NCBI RefSeq assembly: GCF_016735515.1
Contig: NZ_JAERQZ010000001.1
Span: forward strand, 434,001 to 498,000
Length of the DNA stretch: 64,000 bases
Source of the DNA: Piscinibacter sp. HJYY11
GTDB taxonomy: Bacteria; Pseudomonadota; Gammaproteobacteria; Burkholderiales; Burkholderiaceae_C
Direction of reading: 5' to 3'
The notes under the pieces were generated by a model that was not told the DNA's origin, searched no databases, and worked only from the letters and a program-made list of their open reading frames with translations. Positions 19,289 through 26,966 of this stretch are shown piece after piece (position 1 is the stretch's first letter; each line of letters begins with the position of its first letter). The position numbers and the translations under genes were made by a program.

Positions 19289-20008
19289 TCAGGTGGCCAC
19301 GACCGGCGGCAGCAAACGATCGTATTCGCTCCTGACGACTCTGTAGCACTCGCACACGCGATGCTCGATGCCAGGCCGATCCAGCACGGTGATATGTCCC
19401 CGCCGATAACGGATCAGCCCCGCACGCTGAAGATGACCGGCCGCCTCGGTCACCCCCTCGCGTCTCACGCCCAGCATGTTGGCGATGAGTTCCTGGGTCA
19501 TGACGAGTTCACTGGAGCGCAGGCGATCGAGACTGAGCAGCAACCACCGGCATAGCTGCTGATCGAGCGTGTGGTGACGGTTGCACACGGCGGTCTGGGA
19601 CATCTGGGTCAGCAACGCCTGCGTGTAGCGAAGCAGAAGGTGGAGAAGCGGGCCTGCCCGGTTGAACTCCTGCATCAGCACATGGGCGCGAAGCCGGTAG
19701 CCGCGACCGCTGCTTTGCACGACGGCACGGCTGGTCGTCGACACGCCCCCCATGAACAAGGAAATGCCCACGACGCCTTCGAAGCCGACCACCGCCACTT
19801 CGGCCGAAGCGCCGTCCTCCAGCTGGTAAAGCAGCGATGCGATGGCACTGGTCGGGAAGTACACATGCGTCATCCGCATACCGGATTCATACAGCACCAT
19901 GCCGAGCGGCATGTCCACCGGCTCGAGATCAGACCGCCAGCGCTCCCATTCCGTCGCGGGCAGTGCGGCGATCAGCAGGTTCTGACGAGGGTCGTCTTCC
20001 CCAGACAT
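19289..20008 (-). CDS. Crp/Fnr-family transcriptional regulator
   Basis: A 239-residue regulator with an N-terminal cyclic-nucleotide-binding-type beta barrel (about residues 20-140) and a C-terminal winged helix (ELIANMLGVRREGVTEAAGHLQRAG at about 170-195, HTH_Crp type). The N-terminus lacks the cysteine cluster that would mark an FNR iron-sulfur sensor, so it is not FNR itself. The Shine-Dalgarno GGGAGG fixes the start at 20008; a longer frame to 20047 has no support. Proteins of this form in betaproteobacteria are usually poorly characterised stress regulators. It sits beside envelope lipoprotein genes on the same strand with a 149-bp gap that could hold their promoter. Confidence 0.9.
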   Translation of the reverse strand: MSGEDDPRQNLLIAALPATEWERWRSDLEPVDMPLGMVLYESGMRMTHVYFPTSAIASLLYQLEDGASAEVAVVGFEGVVGISLFMGGVSTTSRAVVQSSGRGYRLRAHVLMQEFNRAGPLLHLLLRYTQALLTQMSQTAVCNRHHTLDQQLCRWLLLSLDRLRSSELVMTQELIANMLGVRREGVTEAAGHLQRAGLIRYRRGHITVLDRPGIEHRVCECYRVVRSEYDRLLPPVVAT

Positions 20009-20136
20009 GCGCCTCCCGCAACGTTGATGAACAAACATCGCGGACAAGTCGCGATGTGCCGATCGAGTATAGGAACGCGCTCGATCCTTCGTCGGTCATG
20101 ACAATCGGGTAACAGGGTCATCGCCGCACGGACACT

Positions 20137-20844
20137 TCAAACCCTGGATGCTGAGGTGCCCATGAGTGGCAGCTTCACCACGAAGGCGCTCCCCATGTTG
20201 GGGCCGTCGCTGCGCGCAGTGACCGTGCCCCCGTGGAGGTGCACCAAGTCCCGCACGACCGCCAAGCCGATGCCCAGACCGTCGCTGCCGGCCGACGGCA
20301 CCCGGTTCTCTTGCACGAAGAGCTTGAAGACGTGCTCCAGGGCGGCTGCGGATATGCCAAACCCGGTGTCGGCAACGACGACTTCGATCTCGGTTGCGCT
20401 CACCGTCGCGGTCAGCTCCACCTGGCCATCTTCCGGCGTGTAGCGCGAAGCGTTGTCGATGAGGTTGCCGAAGACCTGCGCCAGCCGCACCGCATCACCA
20501 CGCAGGGTCGGCCACCGCTCCGGAAAGTGCGTCACCAGCACTTGGCGTCGACTTTGGATGCTGGGGTGGCAAGCCTCCGTGACGGTCAGAAACAGTTGTC
20601 CCAGGTCCACGTCCTGCTCGTTGAGGCGAAATCTGCCGGATCCCTCGCGCGAAACGTGCAGGAGGTCGTCGATGAGTCTCGCCATGCGCGACACCTGCCG
20701 AACGATGATGGCTTGCAGCTTCGTGAGCCCTTCTTCTTCCATGCCGTCGCGTGTCAGCAACGCTGCTGCCTGCCGAAGCGGGGCCAGCGGATTGCGCAAC
20801 TCATGCGCGACCATCGCGAGGAAGTCGAGGTGTTCGTCGCCCAT
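20137..20844 (-). CDS. Sensor histidine kinase core (KaiC-operon kinase)
   Basis: HisKA with H-box MVAHELRNPLAPL (H14 from this start), then an ATPase domain with NLIDNASRYT, DTGFGI and GLGIGLAVVRDLVHLHGG. No sensor domain is visible. A start at 20844 avoids overlap with the GGDEF gene stop at 20871. The frame stays open to an ATG at 20976, but those extra 44 residues are encoded inside the GGDEF gene and look like a by-product. It is the last gene of the KaiC-like - GGDEF - kinase operon and presumably signals for it. The partner regulator is not in the window. Confidence 0.85.
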   Translation of the reverse strand: MGDEHLDFLAMVAHELRNPLAPLRQAAALLTRDGMEEEGLTKLQAIIVRQVSRMARLIDDLLHVSREGSGRFRLNEQDVDLGQLFLTVTEACHPSIQSRRQVLVTHFPERWPTLRGDAVRLAQVFGNLIDNASRYTPEDGQVELTATVSATEIEVVVADTGFGISAAALEHVFKLFVQENRVPSAGSDGLGIGLAVVRDLVHLHGGTVTARSDGPNMGSAFVVKLPLMGTSASRV

Positions 20845-20870
20845 GCCCACCGGGGCGGAGCGCGCTCCCT

Positions 20871-21710
20871 TCAGCGGTGGAATCGTCGGACCGGACTCGC
20901 TTCCATGGCGCGGGGTGATGATGCGGTCCAGACCCGTGTGCTCGAGACTTGCACCGGGCGATTCTGCTGTTCCCATCTCGCGCTGTCCGAAGCATCGATG
21001 GCCCCCTCCCGCTTCGCTGCGTGCACCGCGGCGTCGGCCAGGGCGAAGAGCGTTTGCGGGTCGTGAGCGTCGGTCGGATAGTGGCTCACCCCGATGCTCG
21101 CGCGGACGTGGACGGCACCTCCCCCGATCACCATGGGCTCGTGGAGCCTGTCTTGCAGCTTGGTCGCGACCACCCGAGGGTCTGCCAAGGCCGATAGATC
21201 AGCCAGCAGAACCAGAAACTGATCCGCTCCGAGGTGGCTCACGCCGTCGGTATCGCGGACGGCGCGCTCTAGGCGGCGCCCTGTTTCCCTCAGTACTTCA
21301 TCTCCGCCTGCCCGACCAAAGACGTCGTTGACCTCGTGGAAGCGGTCAATGTCGATGACGAGCATCGCGAACCTGAGTTCTCGTCGGCCCGCGCGGGCGA
21401 TGGTTGCCAAGATCCGTTCACGCATCAGGTCGCTGGTCGGCAGCCCGGTGAGCGTGTCACGCTGCGCTTGGCGCGCCAGGTCATCGAACTTGACTCGAGC
21501 GGCCTCGGCGATCGCATCGGCCCGCGAGGCGGCAAGAGCCAGCTGCTGGTCGGCCTCGTCCTTGCTGAGCGCAAGTTGCAGCTCGACGAGGCGCGTGCGC
21601 AATTGACTGAAATGCGCGCGCAACACTTCGGCTTGCAGGTTGAGCATCGCCATGCCGTGAACGGCAGCGCGCGTTCGCCTCGTCTCTTGGACGTCAAGGG
21701 TGTCACGCAT
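20871..21710 (-). CDS. GGDEF-family protein with degenerate signature (GADQF)
   Basis: A 279-residue protein with an N-terminal coiled coil (about 22-80) and a GGDEF-type domain starting at RDTLTGLP (84-91). The metal-binding DID (120-122) is present, but the signature is GADQF (161-165) instead of GGDEF. An RxxD inhibitory-site motif (R152-D155) sits five residues before it. A GGDEV string at 135-139 lies at the usual GHxxGD position and is not the active site. It may be a weak cyclase or a c-di-GMP receptor (inference). The tail (about 255-279) has no recognisable domain. The start overlaps the KaiC-like stop by 8 bp, so translation is coupled. Confidence 0.85.
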   Translation of the reverse strand: MRDTLDVQETRRTRAAVHGMAMLNLQAEVLRAHFSQLRTRLVELQLALSKDEADQQLALAASRADAIAEAARVKFDDLARQAQRDTLTGLPTSDLMRERILATIARAGRRELRFAMLVIDIDRFHEVNDVFGRAGGDEVLRETGRRLERAVRDTDGVSHLGADQFLVLLADLSALADPRVVATKLQDRLHEPMVIGGGAVHVRASIGVSHYPTDAHDPQTLFALADAAVHAAKREGAIDASDSARWEQQNRPVQVSSTRVWTASSPRAMEASPVRRFHR

Positions 21711-23184
21711 CGTCGATCGATTCGGCAGCAGGTAGACGATTTATGCGGCGCGTCGGCTGCCCTCGGAGGAGTCCCTCGTAGCCCGGCAGCATTCCACCGA
21801 CATGCAAACCGTCGTCGTCAATGTGAAAGAGGCGCAGCTCGCTGGAATGGGCGCACCCGCGAAGCTTCACCACCGCCAGCACGCGCTGCAGGCGGCCGTC
21901 GATCTCGATGTAGCGCTGAACGACGATGGCGTCGGTGAGGAACGCTGTTCCGTAGGCGCTGAACCGCAGGTCGTTGTAGCGGTCTTCCAGCTCCGACACC
22001 ATCACCACGGACACGCCCTCGGCGGCCAGCGCTGCCACCATGCGCGACAGCGCTTCCCGAAACTCGTCCCGGAAGGTCGGCGCCAGCGCGAGTTCGAACC
22101 CCGAAAGCGAATCGATGACCACGCGCACGGCACCCAGTCGGCGAATCTCAACCAGCAGCAACCAGGCGATTTCCTCGACTGACAGGGCGGGCGAACTCGT
22201 GTCCACTACGCCCACCTGCCCCTTTTCGATCAGAGAGGCCAGGACTGGACCGCGGGACGCATGTGACCGCTGCTCGAAGGCGGCGATGACACCGGCTTCG
22301 CCTCGCCGAACCCCTTCAGCGAGAAAAGCCGCGGCCAAGATGCTTTTGCCCGAGCCTGAGGGGCCTGCCACCAGGAGCGAGTAGCCCCGTGGCAGGCCTC
22401 CTCCCATCATCTCGTTCAAGCCGGGCACGCCCATGTCGAGCCGCTTGTCCGTTGCAACTGCCGGCAGTGCAGACGCCGCAAGCGCCATTCGGCGCGGAAA
22501 CACTTCAACGCCGTCAACGCCGATGCGAAATGCGTGCAGGCCCGGCAGCGTCGCCTGGCCACGCATCTTGCACACCTCAAGCTTGCGAACCGCAACGTTA
22601 TGGTTCGTGCTCTGGTTCAGCACGATCACACCGTCGGCCACTGTGAAGGCCGGGCTCAGGTCTTCATCGTGCAGATCCTCTCCAAGGATGAAGGTAGTGG
22701 CCTGCCAGCTCGTCATGAGCACGCTCAGGTCCTGCACGAACTTCTGCAGTCCGACCCGTGCTTTCCCGCCATGCCCGCCTGTCAGGAGTACGGTGCGGAA
22801 CGAGTCAACGACCACGAGACCGGGCTCGAAGGCCTCAACTTCCTTCGAGATCTGATAGAGAACCTTGCCCGGGTTGCCGGTGGCGGCCGCCTCGGTGAGG
22901 CTGAAGAGTCGAATGGAGCGGTTGAAGCGGTCGAGGTCGAAGAACCGATACCGCTGCTGATGGCGCAGCATGCGTAGGGGCGGCTCTCCAAGCACCGTGA
23001 AATACAGAGCTGGCCGTTCGGGCGTCGCGAGCGCGAACATCAACTGGTAGGCGAGCGTCGTTTTGCCGGTGCCCGGTGCACCCGCGATCACGTTGAAGGA
23101 AGACTCCTGAAGACCTCCTCCCAGGACCATGTCGAGCCCCGGGACGCCGCTTGGAAGCAACCCCGCAGCGAGGTAGGGGGACAT
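21703..23184 (-). CDS. KaiC-like tandem RecA ATPase
   Basis: A 493-residue protein with two KaiC/RadA-type ATPase domains. Walker A motifs are GAPGTGKT (35-42) and GPSGSGKS (274-281), each preceded by the KaiC lead-in (SGVPGLD..LGGGL, MGVPGLNEMMGGGL). The C-terminal KaiC signature KLRG...S.LR.F is present. The cyanobacterial autophosphorylation sites S431/T432 align with A414/F415, so canonical KaiC phosphocycling is unlikely; a serine (S409) sits at the T426 position. ATG 23184 has GGAG 5 nt upstream and is preferred over 23223. It leads an operon with a GGDEF protein and a histidine kinase, suggesting an ATPase-based signalling switch rather than a clock; no kaiA or kaiB is present. Confidence 0.9.
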   Translation of the reverse strand: MSPYLAAGLLPSGVPGLDMVLGGGLQESSFNVIAGAPGTGKTTLAYQLMFALATPERPALYFTVLGEPPLRMLRHQQRYRFFDLDRFNRSIRLFSLTEAAATGNPGKVLYQISKEVEAFEPGLVVVDSFRTVLLTGGHGGKARVGLQKFVQDLSVLMTSWQATTFILGEDLHDEDLSPAFTVADGVIVLNQSTNHNVAVRKLEVCKMRGQATLPGLHAFRIGVDGVEVFPRRMALAASALPAVATDKRLDMGVPGLNEMMGGGLPRGYSLLVAGPSGSGKSILAAAFLAEGVRRGEAGVIAAFEQRSHASRGPVLASLIEKGQVGVVDTSSPALSVEEIAWLLLVEIRRLGAVRVVIDSLSGFELALAPTFRDEFREALSRMVAALAAEGVSVVMVSELEDRYNDLRFSAYGTAFLTDAIVVQRYIEIDGRLQRVLAVVKLRGCAHSSELRLFHIDDDGLHVGGMLPGYEGLLRGQPTRRINRLPAAESIDDA

Positions 23185-23315
23185 GCGTGCTCCAAGAAGA
23201 TTGCCCTGCGGCGGAAGGGCCATGGTAGGTGGCGCCTACCCCACGCGAGGCTTTTATGTTTTTTCTGTTCTGTGGGGTGGCGCACAGACATTGCGCGTCG
23301 CGAGGTTGAGGAAGT

Positions 23316-23480
23316 TCAGTGATCGTCGCCCGTCGAGACGGTAGCGGTCGCGGGTTTCGCCGCGGTGTTGGCGACAGGCACGGGACGAGGCGCGGCTTTG
23401 GCCTGGTAGGCCTTGAAGCCGTCCCAGAGTCTTTTGCCAATGCCGGTCGTGATGGCCAGCAGGATGATCTTGCGCAGCAT
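23316..23480 (-). CDS. Small protein (54 aa) upstream of the KaiC-like operon
   Basis: A short reading frame with a strong ribosome-binding site (AAGGAG, about 7 nt before the ATG at 23478-23480). The product begins MLRKIILLAITTGIGKRLWD: a short hydrophobic N-terminal helix ending in basic residues, possibly membrane-inserted or an amphipathic anchor. An Ala/Pro/Thr-rich tail ending GDDH follows. No family was recognised. It is on the same strand as the KaiC-like gene, about 130 bp upstream, and could be the first gene of that transcript. Confidence 0.6.
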   Translation of the reverse strand: MLRKIILLAITTGIGKRLWDGFKAYQAKAAPRPVPVANTAAKPATATVSTGDDH

Positions 23481-23686
23481 GTGATGCTCCTTGTGAATGA
23501 ACCTCGTACCCTACGCCGCAGGTTTCGACCGGGAAGGAGCCGACAGGCTGAGCGCACGTAGTCGCGAGACTACGCAGCCCGCTGTGTTGGCCACCGCACA
23601 GAGGGTCTCCGGTCTCAAGTGCAGACTGCGACTGGGCTTGCCTACATGACCATGTTGTTGTCATGAAGGCCTTGTCGAGGGGACGA

Positions 23687-23896
23687 ATGAACATGGACAG
23701 CGGCAGTAAGAACATTCCGGAGCGCAGCCATCCTTTGCCTCAGCGCCCGCAAGACGGCACGGGCTACAGAGGCAACGAGAACGCTGCAGCGCCCCAATTC
23801 GAAGCGGTCGACGGTGCTCCGACACCATCGGGCGTGATCGGTGTGATACGTCGAATGCGGCGCGGAAGGTGGACCCTCACGGAGGTCTACGGTTGA
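23687..23896 (+). CDS. Hypothetical small protein
   Basis: A 69-residue frame with GAGGGG 5 nt before the ATG. The product is polar and proline-rich at the N-terminus (GSKNIPERSHPLPQRP) and basic at the C-terminus (VIRRMRRGRWTL). No family was recognised. It sits in a sparsely coded, less GC-rich stretch. An overlapping minus-strand frame (23642-23914) has no visible ribosome-binding site. Existence is uncertain. Confidence 0.35.
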   Translation: MNMDSGSKNIPERSHPLPQRPQDGTGYRGNENAAAPQFEAVDGAPTPSGVIGVIRRMRRGRWTLTEVYG

Positions 23897-23952
23897 GCGG
23901 CGGGGGCTCCGCATTGAGCTGGCGGGGCTTACAGCGTGACGGACGTCATTCG

Positions 23953-24225
23953 ATGTATCAGGCAGACAGCTTCGACCCGCTCGCTACGCGCGATGCCGTG
24001 TGTCAAGGATTGAAGCGCGTATTTTTCAGCCTCGTGCAAGTGGTGCGCAGGCGTCGGGTTGGAGTGCATCTCGGCCCGGTGGCGGCACCCTGCACGGCCG
24101 CTGAAGTGTGTCCGTTCGAAGACACCCAGGCGCAGTGGAAAGAGCTTTCCGCTGTGGCGCAGGTTCGGCGAGACGTCTCGCCCGGCACGCCCACTCGTCT
24201 GAGGGAGACAGAAAATGGAGTCTGA
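23953..24225 (+). CDS. Possible small hypothetical protein (weak)
   Basis: A 90-residue frame with no clear ribosome-binding site and unremarkable composition. Its main support is that its end (GAAAATGGAGTCTGA) overlaps the start of the next gene by 11 bp, as in coupled genes. If it is not real, 23897-24214 is a gene-free stretch with no other feature that I can see. Confidence 0.25.
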   Translation: MYQADSFDPLATRDAVCQGLKRVFFSLVQVVRRRRVGVHLGPVAAPCTAAEVCPFEDTQAQWKELSAVAQVRRDVSPGTPTRLRETENGV

Positions 24226-24643
24226 TGGCCGTGACGATCGCCGAGCGAGTCGTTGCCACTATGCATGGGCCGGCCGCCATGTCATCAAGACGTTTCAGGG
24301 CTTCGTGACGGGGCTCGAATTCATTCGCTCGGCAGAGGTGGTGTCGGCTGACCCGCGATTCGACGACCTCACTTGTGTGTACAACGACTTTGTTGCCATC
24401 GATGGCCACAGCATCGACGCAGCAGCGTATCAGCGGGTCGCGGCGTGCCGAATGGGGGCGATGCACACGAACCCGAATTACAGGGTGACGTTCATTGCGA
24501 CTGAGCCGTTCTTGACGGAACTAAGCCATGCCATCGCTCGCGCTGATGCCACGCTTCCTTTCCACCCGGTGCTGTTCTCTTCGTTGGCGGCGAGCCAGCT
24601 CTGGGTTGCTCGACAACCTGTGCTTAATTTGCTCAGGCCGTGA
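24215..24643 (+). CDS. Hypothetical protein, possible STAS/SpoIIAA-like fold
   Basis: A 142-residue protein with a GGGAGA ribosome-binding site before ATG 24215. The sequence alternates strands and helices (IKTFQGFVTGLEF, DPRFDDLTCVYNDF, NPNYRVTFIATEPFLTELSHAIAR), reminiscent of single-domain STAS/SpoIIAA-like proteins, but this is a fold impression rather than a family match. It leads a plus-strand series with the basic protein at 24671 and the protease-like protein at 24956. It may belong to a small accessory operon whose job is unknown. Confidence 0.6.
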   Translation: MESDGRDDRRASRCHYAWAGRHVIKTFQGFVTGLEFIRSAEVVSADPRFDDLTCVYNDFVAIDGHSIDAAAYQRVAACRMGAMHTNPNYRVTFIATEPFLTELSHAIARADATLPFHPVLFSSLAASQLWVARQPVLNLLRP

Positions 24644-24670
24644 GGGAATGTCTCTTGCTGCAGCTTCACC

Positions 24671-24949
24671 ATGGCTGAGAGCAACAAGCAGCGCACGAAG
24701 CGCAACCACCGCCGCGGCCGCGAGGCGGCGGAACTTGCTCGCCAGGGCGCGAAGTCGGCGGTGCGAGGCGACAGTCCTCCGGTGAACCCAATGGACCACG
24801 ATGAAAACTCGCCGCCGGCGACAGGTGAGTCGGTTGACGAGTGGAAAAGCCGGCGCGATGCCTGGCAAGCCGGGTACGACCAACAATCCAAGGTCATTCA
24901 AAGCACCCAGCCGCCTCCGCCAGTGGGTCGCGATGATGACCACGACTGA
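24671..24949 (+). CDS. Small charged hypothetical protein
   Basis: A 92-residue protein, strongly basic at the N-terminus (KQRTKRNHRRGREA) and acidic and proline-rich at the C-terminus (QPPPPVGRDDDHD), likely disordered. No family was recognised. No strong Shine-Dalgarno sequence was seen, but it sits 27 bp after the preceding gene and only 6 bp before the protease-like gene, which supports an operon. The basic N-terminus could bind nucleic acid (speculative). Confidence 0.5.
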   Translation: MAESNKQRTKRNHRRGREAAELARQGAKSAVRGDSPPVNPMDHDENSPPATGESVDEWKSRRDAWQAGYDQQSKVIQSTQPPPPVGRDDDHD

Positions 24950-24955
24950 TACGAC

Positions 24956-25711
24956 ATGACCTTGATCGACCCACTGCTGTTTGCCACCACGCGCGTCTCC
25001 ACGTTCACCGGCACGCGAAGTCTCACAAACGCCAGCGGTTTCTTCTTTCGCCGCGCAAAGAAGCTGTTCCTGGTGACCAGCCGTCACGTTTTTCTTGATG
25101 AGTTGCGCCAACATCGCCCGGACCGGATCGAGATCGAGTTGCATGTCGATGCCGACAACGCCGCGCGATCGACCGGCTGGTCGATGCTTCTGTATGACCA
25201 TAGGCGAGCCACCTGGCGTCAAGGGGTCGACCAAGGTGGGGAGGTTGACGTCGCGGCAATCGAGATTGAGGAAGGCAAGCTCCCAGCGGGCACTGTCGTT
25301 CCTGCCTTCACACCCCATGACCTGGCCGGCGAAGACGACGAGATTCCACTCGGGCAAGCTTTGGTGATCCCAGGCTTTCCACTCGGCTTTCACGACGCAA
25401 CGCACCACCTCCCGGTGACACGTGCAGCCACACTGGCGTCACCTTGGGGACTGCGCTTCCAGGGCAAAGGCTTCTTTCTGACGGACGCACGGACGCACAG
25501 CGGAACGAGTGGTGCACCCGTGGTGATGAGCTTACAGAGAGACGGCTTGAGTGGAACGCCGCCGCTGCGCTGGAAATTGCTTGGCGTTCACTCGTCTCGC
25601 ATGGACATGGGCAACCGAGACCGCGAAGTAGACGAGTACCTCGGCCTCAACGTCTCCTGGTACACCGACATCCTCATGACCCTCACGGCTTCAGCAGACG
25701 GGCCTTTGTAG
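24956..25711 (+). CDS. Trypsin-like serine protease domain protein
   Basis: A 251-residue protein with a chymotrypsin-fold catalytic triad in order: H44 (LVTSRHVF), D98 (GEVDVAAIEI) and S185 (HSGTSGAPVV, matching GxSGxP). No signal peptide or PDZ domain is visible, so it is probably cytoplasmic and unlike DegP/HtrA. Similar compact protease domains occur in bacterial defence and stress operons, and its neighbours are two unrecognised small proteins. A role in a conditional proteolysis or defence module is possible but unproven. It converges on the DUF5666 gene across a 52-bp gap. Confidence 0.8.
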   Translation: MTLIDPLLFATTRVSTFTGTRSLTNASGFFFRRAKKLFLVTSRHVFLDELRQHRPDRIEIELHVDADNAARSTGWSMLLYDHRRATWRQGVDQGGEVDVAAIEIEEGKLPAGTVVPAFTPHDLAGEDDEIPLGQALVIPGFPLGFHDATHHLPVTRAATLASPWGLRFQGKGFFLTDARTHSGTSGAPVVMSLQRDGLSGTPPLRWKLLGVHSSRMDMGNRDREVDEYLGLNVSWYTDILMTLTASADGPL

Positions 25712-25763
25712 TCTCAATGGACTCAACGTTTTTGGGGCCCCTGAGACTCGCTCGGCACAGAGG

Positions 25764-26966
25764 CTAAGGACGCTCGAAGCGGATCGATTCGGCCAGCACC
25801 TGCGTTCCCGCGGCCGAGCCTCTCACTTCGACCCGCACACCCTCGGCCAGGTCGCTCACCCGACCGCCCGTGAACCGGGTGTCGCCGTCCCAACGCACCG
25901 TCATGCCACGCAACACCAGCGTCTGGCTGCCGACGCTCAGCGTTTCGACGGGACCGTGCAGCTCGAATTCTTCCCGCCTGCCGCGCTTGAAATCGAGGAC
26001 GTCGGCCACCAGCACGCCGGCGCGCATCTCGCCTTCGATCCTCACCCGCACGCCGTTGGCCAGGTCGGCCACGGTCCCGTGACGGACGATCAGGCCGGGC
26101 GCGCTCGCATCGACCCGCACACCGGCGACCAGGAAGTCCGAGCGGCTGGTGAAGCTGCTGACGAAACCCTCGACCTTGGCTTCGCTGTTGTCGGGGAAGC
26201 TGTACTGCGACGTCCGCACGCTCGTGGCGACCCAGCGGCCCGACACCGGCGTGGTGTTCAGGGTGACCCGCACCCGCAGCCCGTTCGACAGCGTCGGCAA
26301 CGCCTGCGGCGCGACCGTGCTGTAGTCGATCGTCGCCGTGCCGATCGAGAAATTGCGCACCGGTGGCCCGGCGAGGTTGCCCAGCGTTCCCCGAAGCACG
26401 TAGCGCGTCAGCGAGGCCCGGCGTTCGATGCGGGTCGCGGTGTAGCTGCCGGACACCGGGTCCTGGAACCCATAGACGTCGGCCAGTTGCCCAGGTGCCA
26501 CGGTCGACAGCCCGCCGCCGAAGCCGCCGAAGAGCGTGCCGTCGTCGACCTGCACCGTCTGCCCCAGCACCACCAGGCTCGAGCCCGACACGTTGACCGA
26601 GTTGACCGGCCCGCTGATTTCCTGGCCGAACTGGATGCGGCTGGCGGTGCCCTCGGTCGTGCCTCCACGCACGCTGCCTTGCACCTCGACGACCATGCCC
26701 AGGCGCAGATCGCTCGGCGGGTGGGTGACGCCATCGTCGTCGACGATGCTCGCCCGGCTCTCGTCGTAGCGGATGCCGTTGACGATGATGGAGCCGAAGC
26801 CCGTGATGGGACCGGCAGACGCCGTGGGGTTCTCGACCGTCTGGCCGGTGCCTCCGCTGTCGACGCCACCACACCCGGGCAGTGCGGCCGTCAACAAGAG
26901 GCAGAGCGACGTGGCGAGTGACAGCGCCACGGTGGACCAGGGTTGCGGCAAAGGCCAGTGCCTCAT
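25764..26966 (-). CDS. DUF5666-repeat lipoprotein
   Basis: A 400-residue secreted lipoprotein with a signal peptide and lipobox ALPGCGG at about residues 28-34. The mature protein is built from repeated beta-rich modules with recurring L..G..V.V.G and ...A..I.F.R patterns, typical of DUF5666 (an OB-like fold with unknown ligand). Its ATG overlaps the stop of the upstream DUF6502 gene (ATGA), so the two are translationally coupled. The DUF6502-DUF5666 partnership is seen in other proteobacteria (family knowledge). Its function is unknown; the likely location is the periplasmic face of an envelope membrane. Confidence 0.88.
   Translation of the reverse strand: MRHWPLPQPWSTVALSLATSLCLLLTAALPGCGGVDSGGTGQTVENPTASAGPITGFGSIIVNGIRYDESRASIVDDDGVTHPPSDLRLGMVVEVQGSVRGGTTEGTASRIQFGQEISGPVNSVNVSGSSLVVLGQTVQVDDGTLFGGFGGGLSTVAPGQLADVYGFQDPVSGSYTATRIERRASLTRYVLRGTLGNLAGPPVRNFSIGTATIDYSTVAPQALPTLSNGLRVRVTLNTTPVSGRWVATSVRTSQYSFPDNSEAKVEGFVSSFTSRSDFLVAGVRVDASAPGLIVRHGTVADLANGVRVRIEGEMRAGVLVADVLDFKRGRREEFELHGPVETLSVGSQTLVLRGMTVRWDGDTRFTGGRVSDLAEGVRVEVRGSAAGTQVLAESIRFERP

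Noticed and set aside
19289..20008. Reading the Crp/Fnr-family gene as the FNR/ANR oxygen sensor that binds the boxes at 14066 and 45519
   Set aside because: No N-terminal cysteine cluster for an iron-sulfur centre is visible, so it cannot be called FNR.
21288..21305. GGDEV string in the GGDEF gene as the active-site signature
   Set aside because: It lies at the GHxxGD position upstream; the true signature position, after the RDTD site, reads GADQF.
25711..25747. GTCTCA/TGAGAC dyad between the protease and DUF5666 genes as a terminator
   Set aside because: Six-bp arms with a 25-nt loop and no T-run after it are too weak to support.
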